A stretch of DNA of 64,000 nucleotides, taken from contig NC_087063.1 in assembly GCF_963678635.1 (NCBI RefSeq), positions 83,003,574 through 83,067,573 on the forward strand, given 5' to 3'. Source of the stretch: Symsagittifera roscoffensis (taxonomy: Eukaryota; Xenacoelomorpha; Acoela; Convolutidae). Positions 50,626 to 61,760 of the stretch are shown here, piece after piece (the stretch's first letter is position 1; each line of letters starts with the position of its first letter). Under the pieces are notes generated by a model. That model saw nothing but the letters and a program-made list of their open reading frames with translations. It ran no database searches and was not told the DNA's origin. Both the position numbers and the translations under genes were made by a program.

Positions 50626-51414
50626 TTAAAACTTATTTTTCTCTTCAACAATAAATTTCACAAATAGCACATCAGTATCTACATCAAGTTTTCCATATCC
50701 ACTTGTCAAAATATCCATTATTTTGCAAAAAGCGGCAGAATGGGGTCCATTAATTAAACTTTCAAATCTTTTCAAAGTTTCTGTATTCATTTCATCTGTT
50801 TGAACATGTCTGCTTTCTGTGTGTTTCTTTGAAACTGAAGTCGAAATTCTAGCGGATTTGTTTGACGTCGATGATGCAGCAGGTGTAATTGTATTATCAA
50901 TTCGTTTCTGCCCCCCAACGGCCGAAGATTTCTTGCAAACGTTTTGATTTGGTGAAGTTTGTTTGTTAGATGATGTTGCAGAAAGCAATAAATTGGGTAA
51001 ACGTTTTTTGATTGCAGTGAAATCTAACAAATCAAGATTGGCTGCAACAGGTTGTGCTGAATAAGTGAGAGCTAGTTTAAGCTTGTCAAATAACTCACCG
51101 TTTCCTTTGACATCTTTAGCAGGAGAAACTAAGTATTTGAAGCAAGTGAAAATACAAGGAACACTGAAACATTTTTGGGAAGGAAAAAATTGGTTTAATT
51201 GTTCCTCTGAATCTACTTGAATCAATATATGGTAATGAATTTTTTTTTCATTCTCGACTGAAAAAGGACAATATTCAGATTTGAAGTGGCTTCCAAAAGC
51301 ATAATTTTTAAAAGTAGATAAATTAGGAATTTTTTCAGTGATAACAAATTTGAAATTTGGTTGAAATTTTTTGAAATAATCAGGTAACACAACTTCGAAC
51401 ATAGCTTCTGCCAT
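50626..51414 (-). CDS. HUH-motif protein (intact), candidate replication initiator
   Basis: 262 aa. N-terminal PDYFKKFQPNFKFVITE, then KKIHYHILIQV with H60 and H62, CIFTCFKYLVSPAK with Tyr94, a Ser/Thr/Lys-rich central linker (about 135-200), and a conserved C-terminal domain with HVQTDE.N, FESLINGP and ILTSGYGKLDVDTDVLFVKF. A hydrophobic strand with H-x-H is the metal-binding HUH motif of Rep and parvovirus NS1-type nickases, and a Tyr some 30 residues on could be nucleophilic. The helicase domain of such proteins is absent. A different fold with a coincidental motif is possible. Confidence 0.7.
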   Translation of the reverse strand: MAEAMFEVVLPDYFKKFQPNFKFVITEKIPNLSTFKNYAFGSHFKSEYCPFSVENEKKIHYHILIQVDSEEQLNQFFPSQKCFSVPCIFTCFKYLVSPAKDVKGNGELFDKLKLALTYSAQPVAANLDLLDFTAIKKRLPNLLLSATSSNKQTSPNQNVCKKSSAVGGQKRIDNTITPAASSTSNKSARISTSVSKKHTESRHVQTDEMNTETLKRFESLINGPHSAAFCKIMDILTSGYGKLDVDTDVLFVKFIVEEKNKF

Positions 51415-51428
51415 TTTGTAAAGGAAAA

Positions 51429-51800
51429 TTAATTCGAGTCGTGTTTGAACTCGTTTGTGTTTGAGGAAAATTGAGTTTTCCTGGCTCGTTTACAGTTAGA
51501 CTGTGGCTTTTCTTTGTTTTCAACAGTATCAGAAATTTCACTTGTTTGCGCTCGGATTGACTTTCCCGACTTTAGTAATTTTGAAAATTCTTCGCTGCTT
51601 AAGGAAAGTCTTTGTACACATTCAAATTCAGCGCCTTCAGTTGCTTTTTTGAAAACTTTCAGGAATACATAAGTTCCAGTTTGGTCATATGTTTTCAATG
51701 TAGCACGCACTAATCTTTTACTGTTTTCCGAAATATCAAAATAGCAATCGCCAAAATCTTTATCTGCGTTTGCTGTGAAGCTTGTTTTGGTTTTATTCAT
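51429..51800 (-). CDS. PC4-like ssDNA-binding protein
   Basis: 123 aa. FDISENSKRLVRATLKTYDQTGTYVFLKVFKK.TEGAEF....LSLSSEEFSKLL over residues 20-75 is the PC4/p15 pattern; a polar charged tail follows. 14 bp upstream of the HUH-like gene on the same strand, which is the arrangement also found in E1. Likely coats single-stranded DNA during replication. Confidence 0.75.
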   Translation of the reverse strand: MNKTKTSFTANADKDFGDCYFDISENSKRLVRATLKTYDQTGTYVFLKVFKKATEGAEFECVQRLSLSSEEFSKLLKSGKSIRAQTSEISDTVENKEKPQSNCKRARKTQFSSNTNEFKHDSN

Positions 51801-52286
51801 TGTAACAAGTAAATTTTCAAAGTAACTTGATTTAAAACTGAATAGAAAGAAATGAATGGTTCCGATTGATTTTATAGGTCTGCAAAAGAAAGCGGCGTTG
51901 TATCTATTTTAATTTATATACACATGTACTTTATATCGCAAAGATATTGGATTGCAATTTGGTTCAAATGGATTAGTGTTTTGTGCATGTACAACTGATA
52001 AGAATTTTAAAGGGTGTCAAAGGTCACAATGTTTAAACGTTATTTTTGATACAAGCTATTTGTTTGAATGCAATTTAGATAAACATAGAATACCACGCAA
52101 GGTAACATAAATATTTTACACGCCCTCCCTTATTAAACTGATCAAAAACTACATAGGAGGTCTTGAAATTTCTAATTTTAGAAGAACCAATCCCTATTTT
52201 AATCTCTTGAGGCATTTTCACAATTCATTTCAGTTTCATTTCTCTCCGCGTTACGTTTGTATTTTTCTTCCAACTTTTCCTCAAAA
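51801..52286. promoter_or_regulatory. Divergent intergenic region (PC4-like / protein D)
   Basis: 486 bp between divergent genes. AT-rich, with TATATACA-like words near 51915 and ACTTTATATCG at 51930. It should contain both promoters; no repeated operator is visible. Confidence 0.45.
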
Positions 52287-52922
52287 ATGCCTTGTTATAT
52301 TATTGAAGGATATTCTAATTACGAAAGAACCATTTTTTATGAAACCGTTCACGGTAATTTTGTAGCAATAATTAACGAAGAAAAAAGTTTCAATTCTGAT
52401 GAGTGGACTTGTACTCATCACGTTATGATTCCCAAAAATTTTTTACATTTATTCAGTAAACTTTCCTTAAAAAATTCAAAGAAAGACGAAGAACTGAATA
52501 TAAAGTATTTGAGTTACCTTACAAACTCTGGTAAATATACGGATCCTGACGAGCCTCTTGCTCTTCAGGTTGATGTTTCAACTTTATCAAAACCAGTAAA
52601 AAAAATTTTGTATAAATACGATTGTGATGTTACTCCGATGTGTGAAAACCAGTTAGAATACTTTGAAGAAATTGAATTTTTTGATCGTTTATGGGGAATG
52701 GAACAGATTGAATCACCATCAGTAGTTACCCCGAAAGCTGATCCTTCCCCTGCAGTGTCACCATGGCTTGACGAACCAGATTCTTCAACTGCAACTCGCA
52801 CCCCCGAAGCGACAGTGAGTAATCATATGGAAAATTTGACTCCTTCTCTATGCCTTGCACCAAAGAAAAAGAGAAAGATCACAACACTAGAAAAAGCTCA
52901 GGAGTATTTAGATCTTATTTAA
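52287..52922 (+). CDS. Conserved Polinton protein D (KIL-x-YDC-x-ENQ)
   Basis: 211 aa from ATG 52287. CYIIEGYSNYERTIFYET near the start, HHVMIPKNFL, KKILYKYDCDVTPMCENQ, then Pro/Ser/Thr-rich sequence and APKKKRKI, a classical monopartite nuclear-localisation pattern, close to the C-terminus. Homologous to E1 25225-25869. Probable nuclear protein; function unknown. Confidence 0.75.
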   Translation: MPCYIIEGYSNYERTIFYETVHGNFVAIINEEKSFNSDEWTCTHHVMIPKNFLHLFSKLSLKNSKKDEELNIKYLSYLTNSGKYTDPDEPLALQVDVSTLSKPVKKILYKYDCDVTPMCENQLEYFEEIEFFDRLWGMEQIESPSVVTPKADPSPAVSPWLDEPDSSTATRTPEATVSNHMENLTPSLCLAPKKKRKITTLEKAQEYLDLI

Positions 52923-54409
52923 CTTTATTGAACAGTTGTTGCGTTTGATTGATTTTAATTTGGTTTTATTGTGTATAAAGATTTAAACTTGAAACTCAGA
53001 TTGATATTTAATAGATTTCGATTGGTGTCTTTGTGTATAAACATTTTGTAAATTAAAACTCTCAGCCTCTTAATGCTTCACTTATCCAGTTGCTAGGGAA
53101 AAGAGAGCAAATAAGTCATTTTATAACCGAATGTTTGACAAGTCTTCAATCAAAATACAAAAAAAAACTGGAATTTTTAAATCTCGGAAAAATGTTGAAA
53201 AATTTTATCTCGTAAACTTGAGGTCCTATAGTCTTTAGACCTCTGAACAAATTTAATTAGCTGGCTGTGAGCAGTATTTTGATATATTGCACGACTATGT
53301 TCAGACCATCCACTGAAGAGATACAGACATTTCATTTTCGAAAAGCCTCATCCTATATCAATTTTCTAACTTTTTGTTACACTGTCCGAATATAGTCTTC
53401 CGACCACTCATATTGCTTCTCTCGGCGAGCTGGACATTTTTGAGCTAGGGTGCCGACACTGTACAACATCTAGTTTGGGAGATCATCATTTTTTGTACAA
53501 ATTTTATATATATTTTTTCAAGTTTTGTTTCTATTTTTTTTTGCGGAAACATATAAATTGCTGTGGATTGTAAAAATATGACCTAAGTGAGAGACATTAA
53601 GTCTTCAATGAAATGTTTGGGGAATGTGTCATTCTGATAATGTATATATGATAATGTTTAAGGTACATGTCTTGTTTAAGAAATTAATATTTTTTCTTCT
53701 TCTACTTTATTCACAGTTAAATAGTCTTCACCATGTCTAATGAGTTTTTTTTAAATTTGCAACATTGATGGTTAGTGAGGTTTAGATACCAAAAGACATG
53801 TTGTAGTCTATTCAGTTCACATGTTCAAGCCATTAATAAGAAATCGAAAATGTTTTTTGTTTTTCAGAATTTTGTTATTAATGTTAAACAACTTAATTAA
53901 TGTATTGTCTCTTTTAATAGATTTTTGTGGTTTAAAACCGATCAGAAGAAACAATATTTGATCATGATAACGAATAAATTCAATATTTAATTAGGTTTTT
54001 TGCAAATTATTAGCAATCAAAACTTTTGGCGGGACTTTTAAATTGAATTCAAATTTTGGCGGGCGATTGCCGTTTAAACCTAAATTTGAGCGGGATTACA
54101 TGTAGCATATTTTCAAATTCATCCAATCCCATGAAGTCGTGCTCTGTATTCGAAAATTTGTACATGCTAACGAATAAATTCAATATTTATTTAGATTTTA
54201 CAAATTATTGGTAATCAAAACTTTTGGCGGGACTTTTAAATTGAATTCAAATTTTGACGGGCGATTGCCGTTTAAACTCAAATTTGAGCGGGAATACATG
54301 TAGCATATTTTCAAATTCAACCAATCCCATGAAGTCGTGTTATGTAATTGAAAATTTGTACCAAGGCGAATTTTATTTGCAAACTTCTATTTCTCTGGAA
54401 CACTTGATA
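52923..54409 (+). promoter_or_regulatory. Upstream region of the E2 polymerase gene
   Basis: About 1.5 kb without a supportable gene. Its end is a 200-bp tandem duplication (53969-54168 and 54169-54365) with repeated GGCGGGA-type words. An in-frame upstream extension from 54254 exists but lies within the duplication and has no E1 counterpart. Confidence 0.6.
53969..54365 (+). repeat. 200-bp tandem duplication with E2F-like motifs
   Basis: AACGAATAAATTCAATATTT at 53969 recurs at 54169, and the following sequence is repeated with few changes. Each copy holds TTTTGGCGGGACTTTT, TTTTG(G/A)CGGGCGATTG and TTTGAGCGGGA. TTTGGCGGGA matches the animal E2F site. It lies directly upstream of the polymerase start, and copy 2 runs close to it. 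Confidence 0.85.
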
Positions 54410-57400
54410 ATGAATCCTGCAAAACACAAATGTAATTTTTGTCCAATACTTTTCACATTTAAAACTAACCGAACCAGACATGAACGAAATTTTCATGCTG
54501 TGGAAAAAGGTATTCCAACTTACATGTGTAATGATTGCCCTTTCACATCGTTATTGTTATCTTCTCTTGAACAACATTTTATTTCAACTCATGAGAGCAT
54601 AGCCAATTTATGTGAATATTGTAATTTAGGCTTTGTTTCTAACAATCAACTCAATAACCATATGATTACTCTTCATAGTTTACCTGTCGCTACTAGTAAC
54701 AATACTGAATCCATCAGCAAAAACGAAACAATTGCCCCAAACATGAATGTGAATGACATTGAATTACATGAATCTGCTTTCAATGGTACCCTGAAAACTT
54801 TTCTTATTCCTGGTGATGATAGTGTAGATATATTAGAATTTATGTCTAAGCACAAAGAACAAATCCAAAATTTGATTTTGGCAAACGGTTTCCAATGGCC
54901 TCAAAAAGTTCAATTTTCATTAAATTTGAGTTTACAAAAACCGTCAGTGATCAATGACGAAGATCTGAACAACCCCACTCAAAATGAGCTAGTTGACATT
55001 TATGTTAATTCGCTTATGGTTCCGATTCTATCCGACGGACTTGCGGATGGAACGTTTTATGAAATGGTTGATAGAATGCAATCGGTGCTTCATTCATTTG
55101 CTTCACACGGAAGCGGATGGGTTTTACAACAAGTGGTTAGATTGTTTATCAAATTTGGTAAAATGAACCCCATTCGAGGGTCATCACATATAACATTACC
55201 ATTAAAAATTGCAAAATCCAGTCATTTAATTAATATTCGCAACCATGATGACCATGACTGTTTTAATCTTTGTTTTACTGCTGCTTATCACCTTCATTAT
55301 CGTTTGAATTTAATTGTTGGAAGATACGAAGATCCAACTGCTGAAAAAACATGCCCTGCAACTTACAGAACGAGCAACGCCAAAAAACCAATCGGTGAGT
55401 TTCCAACGCCAATGAGTTTCAGAGATATACCCGAGTTTGAACGTTTGAACAAAGTTCGTGTTAATGTGTTTCTTTATGAAAAAGGAGACTTGGTGCCTAT
55501 GTTGATATCAAAAAATGAGTCTGAAGATACATTCAGTATGGATCTTTTGTTGTTATTTGAGCCCGGTAAACATCATTTCGTGGTAATAACTAACCTGTTA
55601 AGATTCATATGTGAAATCAAAAATTATAAATTCCGGACATTCATGCGCCTGTGTCGGAACTGTTTTCACATAAGTTATAGCGAAGAAGCGAACAAGATGC
55701 ATCAAAGATCATGCAAAGAACATGAACCTGCAGTAATAAAAATGCCATCCGCTGAAGATGGAAGCAATAAATACAAATTCAACAACTATGCAGCACTTAG
55801 TTTTGTTCCTGTCGTTATCTACTTCGATTTCGAATCGTTTTTGAAACCTGTAACCACATGCAATAACAACCCAAACACTTCGTCGTCTAGGATCTTAGAA
55901 AAACATGAACCCTCTGGTTACTCTCTGTGCGCGATTGAACATGGTTCTTCAAAACCATACTTCTTTGATTTAAACAGTAGTGAAAAATGTATACCAAAGT
56001 TCATCGAGCAGTTACACATACTAGCAAAACAAATCTACCAACAAAAAAATCGATACCCAAACTATATTGGCAATCGATCTATCCTGAAGCAGGATGAAGC
56101 CACCTCATGCTGGTTGTGCCTAGCAGAGTTTGTTGAAGGTGAAACAAAATGTTTGGACCACTGTCACTACAGTGGTGAATTCCTAGGGTGGGCGCACTCA
56201 AAGTGTAACCTAGCGCGACGAAAGGTGCGATATACACCAGTTGTTGGACACAATATACAAAATTATGATCTTCACCATATTTGTTTGGCTTTGGGTGAGT
56301 TGGAACCAACGAGCACGATCCAAGTCATACCCGCAACTGATGAGAAGTATATCTCACTAAGCATTGGTGTTTTGGTTGACACTTACACACGAGCAAATGG
56401 TGTTCAGCAAAATGTCTATGAATACATGCGATTCATAGACTCATGTAAATTTTTGAATTCTTCGTTACAAAAACTTGTTGATAATTTACCAGCTGACAAG
56501 TTCTCTATACTAGATGAACACTTCAAACAAGCTGATGAGAGTTCTCGCGCACTTCTAAAGAGGAAAGGTTTTTACCCTTATTCCTATATGTCAAATCGAT
56601 TAAAGTTTGATGAACAAAATCTGCCACCACTCAGTGAATGGGGAAACTCATTAGAAGGAGGAAAAATCAGTGTTAGTGAAGAAGATTTAAAACATGCTCA
56701 AACAGTCTTCGATAAATTCAAATGCATAAACTTAGAGCAATATCACAATCTCTATCTCACATGTGATACTCTTCTTCTCGCATGTGTTTTTGAAGAGTTT
56801 CGTTCGATAACTCACGCAAGCTATGGATTAGATTGCGCGCATCATTTTACTGCGTCGAATCTTGCGGGAGATGCTTTCAAGAGGATCTGTAATGCTGATA
56901 TTGAACTTCTTTCGGAAAGAGAACATTTAGAACTGGTGGAAAATATGATGCGGGGTGGGACAGCATCTGTTTTTGAAAAAAGAAAATTCAATGCAAACAA
57001 CCCGTACATGAATGAAAAGTACAACCCTGAAGAAAAAACAAGTTATGGCTTCATGTTGGATGCAAATAATCTATATGGAGGTGTTATGCAAATGCATAAA
57101 TTACCAGCAAGGGACTTTGAGTTAATCCATGTTAAGGAAGACGGTGAAGTTAGTACAAGCAGTGAAACGAGCCTTGATGAAATATTGGCAACTCCAGAAG
57201 ATTCAGATATTGGTTTCATTCTTGAAGTAGATCTCGAGTACCCTCAAGAACTTCATGAATCCCATCGAGACTATCCTTTAGCACCAACCAAAGAAGTAGT
57301 GCCAGAAGAGTGGTTAAGTGAGTACCAACGAGATCTGGCAGAACAAATGAAAAGCAATGATAATTATCGAGTTGCTCCTGGCAAAGTAAAAAAACTGCTT

Positions 57401-59506
57401 CAGACATTGCATAACAAGAGTAATTATACAGTGCATTACAAACTCTTACAACTCTATGTTCGGTTGGGTTTAAAAATAACGAAAGTACATAGAGTTTTGA
57501 AGTTCAAGCAAGAACTATGGTTAGAACCCTATATAACCCTAAACACAAACAAAAGGAAAGCTGCACGAAACAAATTTGAAGAAGCACTGTACAAATTGTT
57601 GAATAATTCCGCATATGGAAAAACATGCGAATCGAAAAGAAAAAGAGTGAAGGTTAATATTGTACATAACGCTGAAGAAACAATGCAACAAATTTCTGCT
57701 TTTGACTTCAAGACATTTAAAATATTTGGTGATGATTTAGCGGCATTGACGTCAGCACCACGAGTTATTAATTGGAATGTACCTACTATAGTAGGAGCAT
57801 GCGTGCTTGAAATCGCTAAATTTGAAATGTATCGGTTTCACTATGAAATTATGAAACCAAACTTTGAATGTCGATTGCTTTACTCCGATACCGATAGTTT
57901 GCTTTACGAAATAGAAACCGAAAAGAATGCAGATTTTTACGAAATTTTGAAAAACAAATCCAACATTATTGACGAATTCGATTTCTCAAATTATCCCGAA
58001 AACCATCCCCTGTTTAACAAGCAAAACAAACTGACAGTTCTCAAATACAAAGATGAGTTCCCAGCCGACACCATCACGGACTTCATTGCTTTAAAACCCA
58101 AGTTATACTCAATCGTCTCTCTAAGTGAGTACTACTTTCAATTACTCATCAAATTTTGTCGAAAAAATTAGAATTTTTTTTCAATTTGTCGACAAAAAAA
58201 AATTGGGAAAACCAAAAATTTTCGAGAAAATTTTTTTCTGAAATTTGGCAAAAAATTTTTTTCGAAAAAAAATTGTCGAAAGTTTGGGTGAAAAAATTTG
58301 TCGAAAAAAAAATTTGGGAAAAAATTTTTTTCGAAAAAAAATTTGTCGAAAATTTGGGATAAATTTTTTCGAAAAAAAAAATTGTCGAAAAAAAAATTTG
58401 GGAAAAAAAATTTTTTCGAAAAAAAATTTATCGAAAATTTGTGAAAAATTTTTTTTCGAAAAAAAACTGTCGAAAAAAAATTTGGGAAAAAAAATTTTTC
58501 AAACAAAAAATTGTCGAAAAAAAAATTTGGGAAAAAAAATTTTTTTCGAAAAAAATTTTGTCGAAAAAAAAATTTGGGAAAAAAATTTTTTTCGAAAAAA
58601 AATTTGTTGAAAAAAAAATTTGGGAAAAAATTTTTTTTCGAAAAAAAATTTGTCGAAAATTTGGGGAAAAATTTTTTTCAAAAAAAAATTTCAGTGTATA
58701 AACGATTAGTAATAATTTATTCATTTTATTTAGATCATCGAAAGCTTTCAGCTAAAGGCATTTCCAGGGCAACTCAAAATCTTCTTACTCATCGGAAGTA
58801 TGAAGAAACTCTTGAGACGGGTAGTCTCTATCGAGCTGAAAATACCAGAATTGCATCTGATCGTCATGTTCTGAATACTGTTCGTACGAATAAGATAGCA
58901 TTGTCATCGTTCGACGATAAACGGTATATATTGGATGATGGCATTTCAACGTTGCCATATGGTTACATCGAGTCTTCAGAACCGCCTTCAAACGATAGTC
59001 GTGGTGGTAATAACAGCTCTACATTTCATGCCGATAGTGTGAACGATGAAACATTAGATCGAGATAGTGATGATGATGATGATCTAGATGCATGGGTTGC
59101 TCATTTTGAAGACAATGACGCGCCAATAGAATGGGATCAAGAGAATATACTAGATGGTATGTCGCAAGAACTTGATCGAACACAAATAGACTGGGATTAT
59201 ACGCAAGATGAGCGATACGATAGTCAAGATAGCTTCATTGACCCCAGCACAAGCCAATCACATGTACATCGTTCATTGTTCGATCTTATGTCAACAGCCT
59301 CAAATGAAATAGAATTCCAGACTCCGGATCCTGGATTTGCACGTCTCGATCAGATACACGAGAGTGACCTTGACAGTGACGATATTGCCGATTTGAGTGC
59401 TGAAACTTCTGCAGAATCGTCTTCAGAATCGTCGGATAATTCTTTTCTAGATCGTGAAGCCGTTGAAGATGTGCCAACGCAACCAAAACGTTTTCGCAGG
59501 AAATAA
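54410..59506 (+). CDS. Protein-primed family B DNA polymerase (two exons)
   Basis: Exons 54410-58124 and 58734-59506, 1495 aa. ATG 54410 chosen because it aligns with E1; ATG 54254 upstream would add 52 residues. Three zinc fingers (CNFC...H, CNDC...H, CEYC...H), DHDCFNLCFTAAYH, a C-x2-C...DHCH...GWAHSKCN endonuclease VII-like module (about 56107-56213), exonuclease VIYFDFES, NIQNYDLHH and YLTCDT. Polymerase motifs DANNLYGG, NSAYGKTCE and YSDTDSLLY. A long acidic Asp/Ser-rich tail after KLSAKGIS is unlike E1 and could be a lineage-specific domain. Protein-primed replication enzyme. Confidence 0.94.
58125..58733 (+). other. Polymerase intron of E2, satellite-filled (609 bp)
   Basis: Starts GTGAGTACTA and ends TTCATTTTATTTAG; splicing joins KLYSIVSL to the KLSAKGIS segment in frame. 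Positions about 58155-58690 are a simple satellite of units such as TTGTCGAAAAAAAAATTTGG and GAAAAAAAATTTTTTTCG. The open frames across it are artefacts of the repeat. Confidence 0.87.
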
Positions 59507-59816
59507 GAAAAAATTATTTGTTAATGTGATAGTGTGTAAAATATTGTGCAGTAAACAGTAACAGCGTTTACATTCAATGGCCAAGCCAGAAGTAATTTCG
59601 CTGCAAACGCTTCTTATCTAATATTGACTTTGAGACATGTTTTATGTTTTAATGTGTACCAGTGTGCGTGTTAGAATTGGTGTTAAATTTTAACCAAAAG
59701 TTTACAAAATTCAATTTAACCTTGAAACGTATGTTTTCAGTTTAATTCTTCAACAGTTTCTTCCTGAAAGTACTTGACATAGACGTTTACAGAAACCAGT
59801 CTATAGTAATACATAA
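59507..59816. other. E2 right trailer
   Basis: About 310 bp between the polymerase stop and the right terminal repeat; no gene, no obvious motif apart from AT-rich sequence expected for a 3' end. Confidence 0.4.
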
Positions 59817-60197
59817 AAATTTCAAGCTGATTCTATACATATATTTCAAACATATTCGGTGCAGAAATCAAGCGTCTTTCATATACCATGCTTGAAACTA
59901 ATCGCTATAACCACTTTATATACCACTCCAATTTGGTGCATGAACAAAAAGAACGAAATACACCGTCTGGGCATTTGGACGATTTAGCTATCAACCTAAC
60001 AAAAATTTACATTCAGGATCATTGGTTTAAAAAATTATACATTGGGATCAAACTTGTGGGATCATTATTTGGGATCATAACAAATTTTACATGGGATCAG
60101 TATTTTGGGATCTCAAAAATTTACGTTGGGATCTCAATACCCAATGATCCCTGTAGGGATCACCCCCCTGATCCCAGTGTAAATTAGCTATACTACT
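59817..60197 (-). repeat. E2 right terminal inverted repeat
   Basis: 381 bp, reverse complement of 41527-41908, near identical. It ends CCCAGTGTAAATTAGCTATA, then CTACT. Confidence 0.95.
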
Positions 60198-60203
60198 GAA
60201 CTG
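60198..60203. repeat. E2 target-site duplication, right
   Basis: GAACTG, identical to 41521-41526. Confidence 0.93.
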
Positions 60204-60450
60204 ATTAAATGGTCAGTAAAAAAGAACGCATTATATCTAGTGTAATGTAGCGTATACTGATAAGTAACATACGTACAGTACATTACATTATTATGTATTA
60301 TATAACTAATTCGTAGTACCAAGGTCCACATGATAGTTAGTCTCATGTGTGATCTGTACATTTCGCCAGTGACCGAAACGAATTGAAGATGATCTTCTTA
60401 TGTCTTTTTACTTAGTACGCACGTCGTTACGTTACCAATGAGTAAACTTC

Positions 60451-61440
60451 TACATGGAGCAGTCAAAAAAAATTGAGCTACCGCGGCCTAAATGTATTTT
60501 GACCTGGCCTTCTCAAGAGGGCTGGATGCGAAAATTCCAACTGGTGTTAGCTGCGAAGAAAGAAAAAGTTACTTATGATTTATCCGCAGAAAATACGCAA
60601 CCAGAGATTGTTTTTTCTACTTTGAAGTAATCGGTTGGAACAGAGGATGCGACAGCAAAACCAGAAGGAGAAGCTTGTAACAACGAATCAATTAGGGCGT
60701 GGAGAGAGGAAGAAACTCGGCGGACGGATAAGGAAAAACGGTTATTCAAAGGCAGCAGCCGGGGAAAAGCCGACAAGAGGCTGAAGTCGAAAATGTTTCT
60801 GTCACTAGAAAAACAGGCCCAAACGCCCTTCTATCAAACCGACTCTCAAAAAAAGTTTGTTGATATATAATTTATAGATTTGTATAAATGGCCAGTAGAT
60901 ACTTTCAAAAGAGAACCAAATGTCGAATATTGTAGGTATAACCTTTTTAGGCGAAAATAACGAGAAAACGAGGAAATAAGGCATTTTTTAGAGCTTTGAG
61001 CGATATGAACAGCGGCTGCAAATTTAGCACAGGGAAGAACTCGATAGTAAGAGATGGTTTCAATTTCAACATGAGGAATGAGGATATTTGTAAACAATTA
61101 TGCATTAAGTTGTTGACTCCGATTTATGCAATAACAGTTGCGGTGGTGAGAAAGAGGCGGGTTGATATATCAAAGAGTAAGCTTACTCCAACTTACTCCA
61201 AATTACTCCGATTACTCCAAATTGTCCTCTCAAATTTTGCCTGAATAGATTTGACGCGGGGTTTCAGAATACCAGGCGTGACCAACAGTTAGGATATACA
61301 AGAGAAAACCGGTAAACGACAGTAAAAATGTCCTCATTGTGGAAATTGGCCAAAACCAAACCATCGAGAAAACTACCCGGCAAAGAACATCATTGCAACA
61401 ATTGCAGTGGGCGTAGAGTTTCAGATAGATTGCGCATGCC
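60451..61440 (+). pseudogene. Decayed Ty3/gypsy-like gag
   Basis: Broken frames give a plausible gag: a start with CILTWPSQEGWMRKFQ, then (60996-61244) CKFSTGKNSIVRDGFNFNMR, which resembles the gag core pattern C.F....DS(L)IRDR(I)V.G(I)R, and a zinc-knuckle-like CPHCGNWPKPNHREN..A around 61335. Stops at 60628 and in the 60930-60990 stretch show decay. Followed by the pol relic at 62150. Family named from pattern only. Confidence 0.55.
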
Positions 61441-61551
61441 CGTTGTCTTTCATATAACAGAATGAGCTTCGCGAACTGACGATACGCGATAGTTTCTCAT
61501 CAGTACGATCAGTTACAGAGGGGATCAAAAATATTTCCCATAGTGCGACAT

Positions 61552-61760
61552 ATGATATGGCCAAGGCACTTGGGCGAGTACTTACTGACATCGAATTTGA
61601 GGGCTGTAACGTTGTTTATTACCCGACGGTGGTCAAATATTCATTATAGGGAACATGATATGGTCAAGGTACTTGGGCGAGTAATTACTGACATCGAATT
61701 GGAGGGCTGTAACGTTGTTTATTACCCGATGGTGGTCAAATATTCATTATAGGGAACAAT
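61552..61760. repeat. 103-bp tandem duplication
   Basis: ATGATATGGCCAAGGCACTT at 61552 recurs at 61655 as ATGATATGGTCAAGGTACTT, and the next ~100 bp match with a few substitutions. It lies inside the decayed retroelement and yields a 69-residue open frame. Confidence 0.85.

Larger units (their letters stand above)
41527..60197 (+). mobile_element. Polinton/Maverick E2 (18.7 kb, complete)
   Basis: Bounded by ~381-bp terminal inverted repeats starting AGTAGTATAG and a 6-bp target duplication. The protease-to-LHDAAG block (42558-50578), HUH-like and PC4-like genes are all on -; the conserved protein D gene and the two-exon polymerase are on +. All recognised genes are open, including the two that are broken in E1, and the two terminal repeats differ by almost nothing (a 7-G against 6-C run is the clearest change). 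Together these suggest a recent insertion that could still be functional. Confidence 0.95.

Noticed and set aside
54254-54409. Upstream in-frame extension of the E2 polymerase
   Set aside because: Lies in the duplicated promoter-like region and has no counterpart in E1; ATG 54410 is preferred.
58156-58724. Several Lys/Phe/Asn-rich open frames on both strands
   Set aside because: By-products of the intronic satellite.
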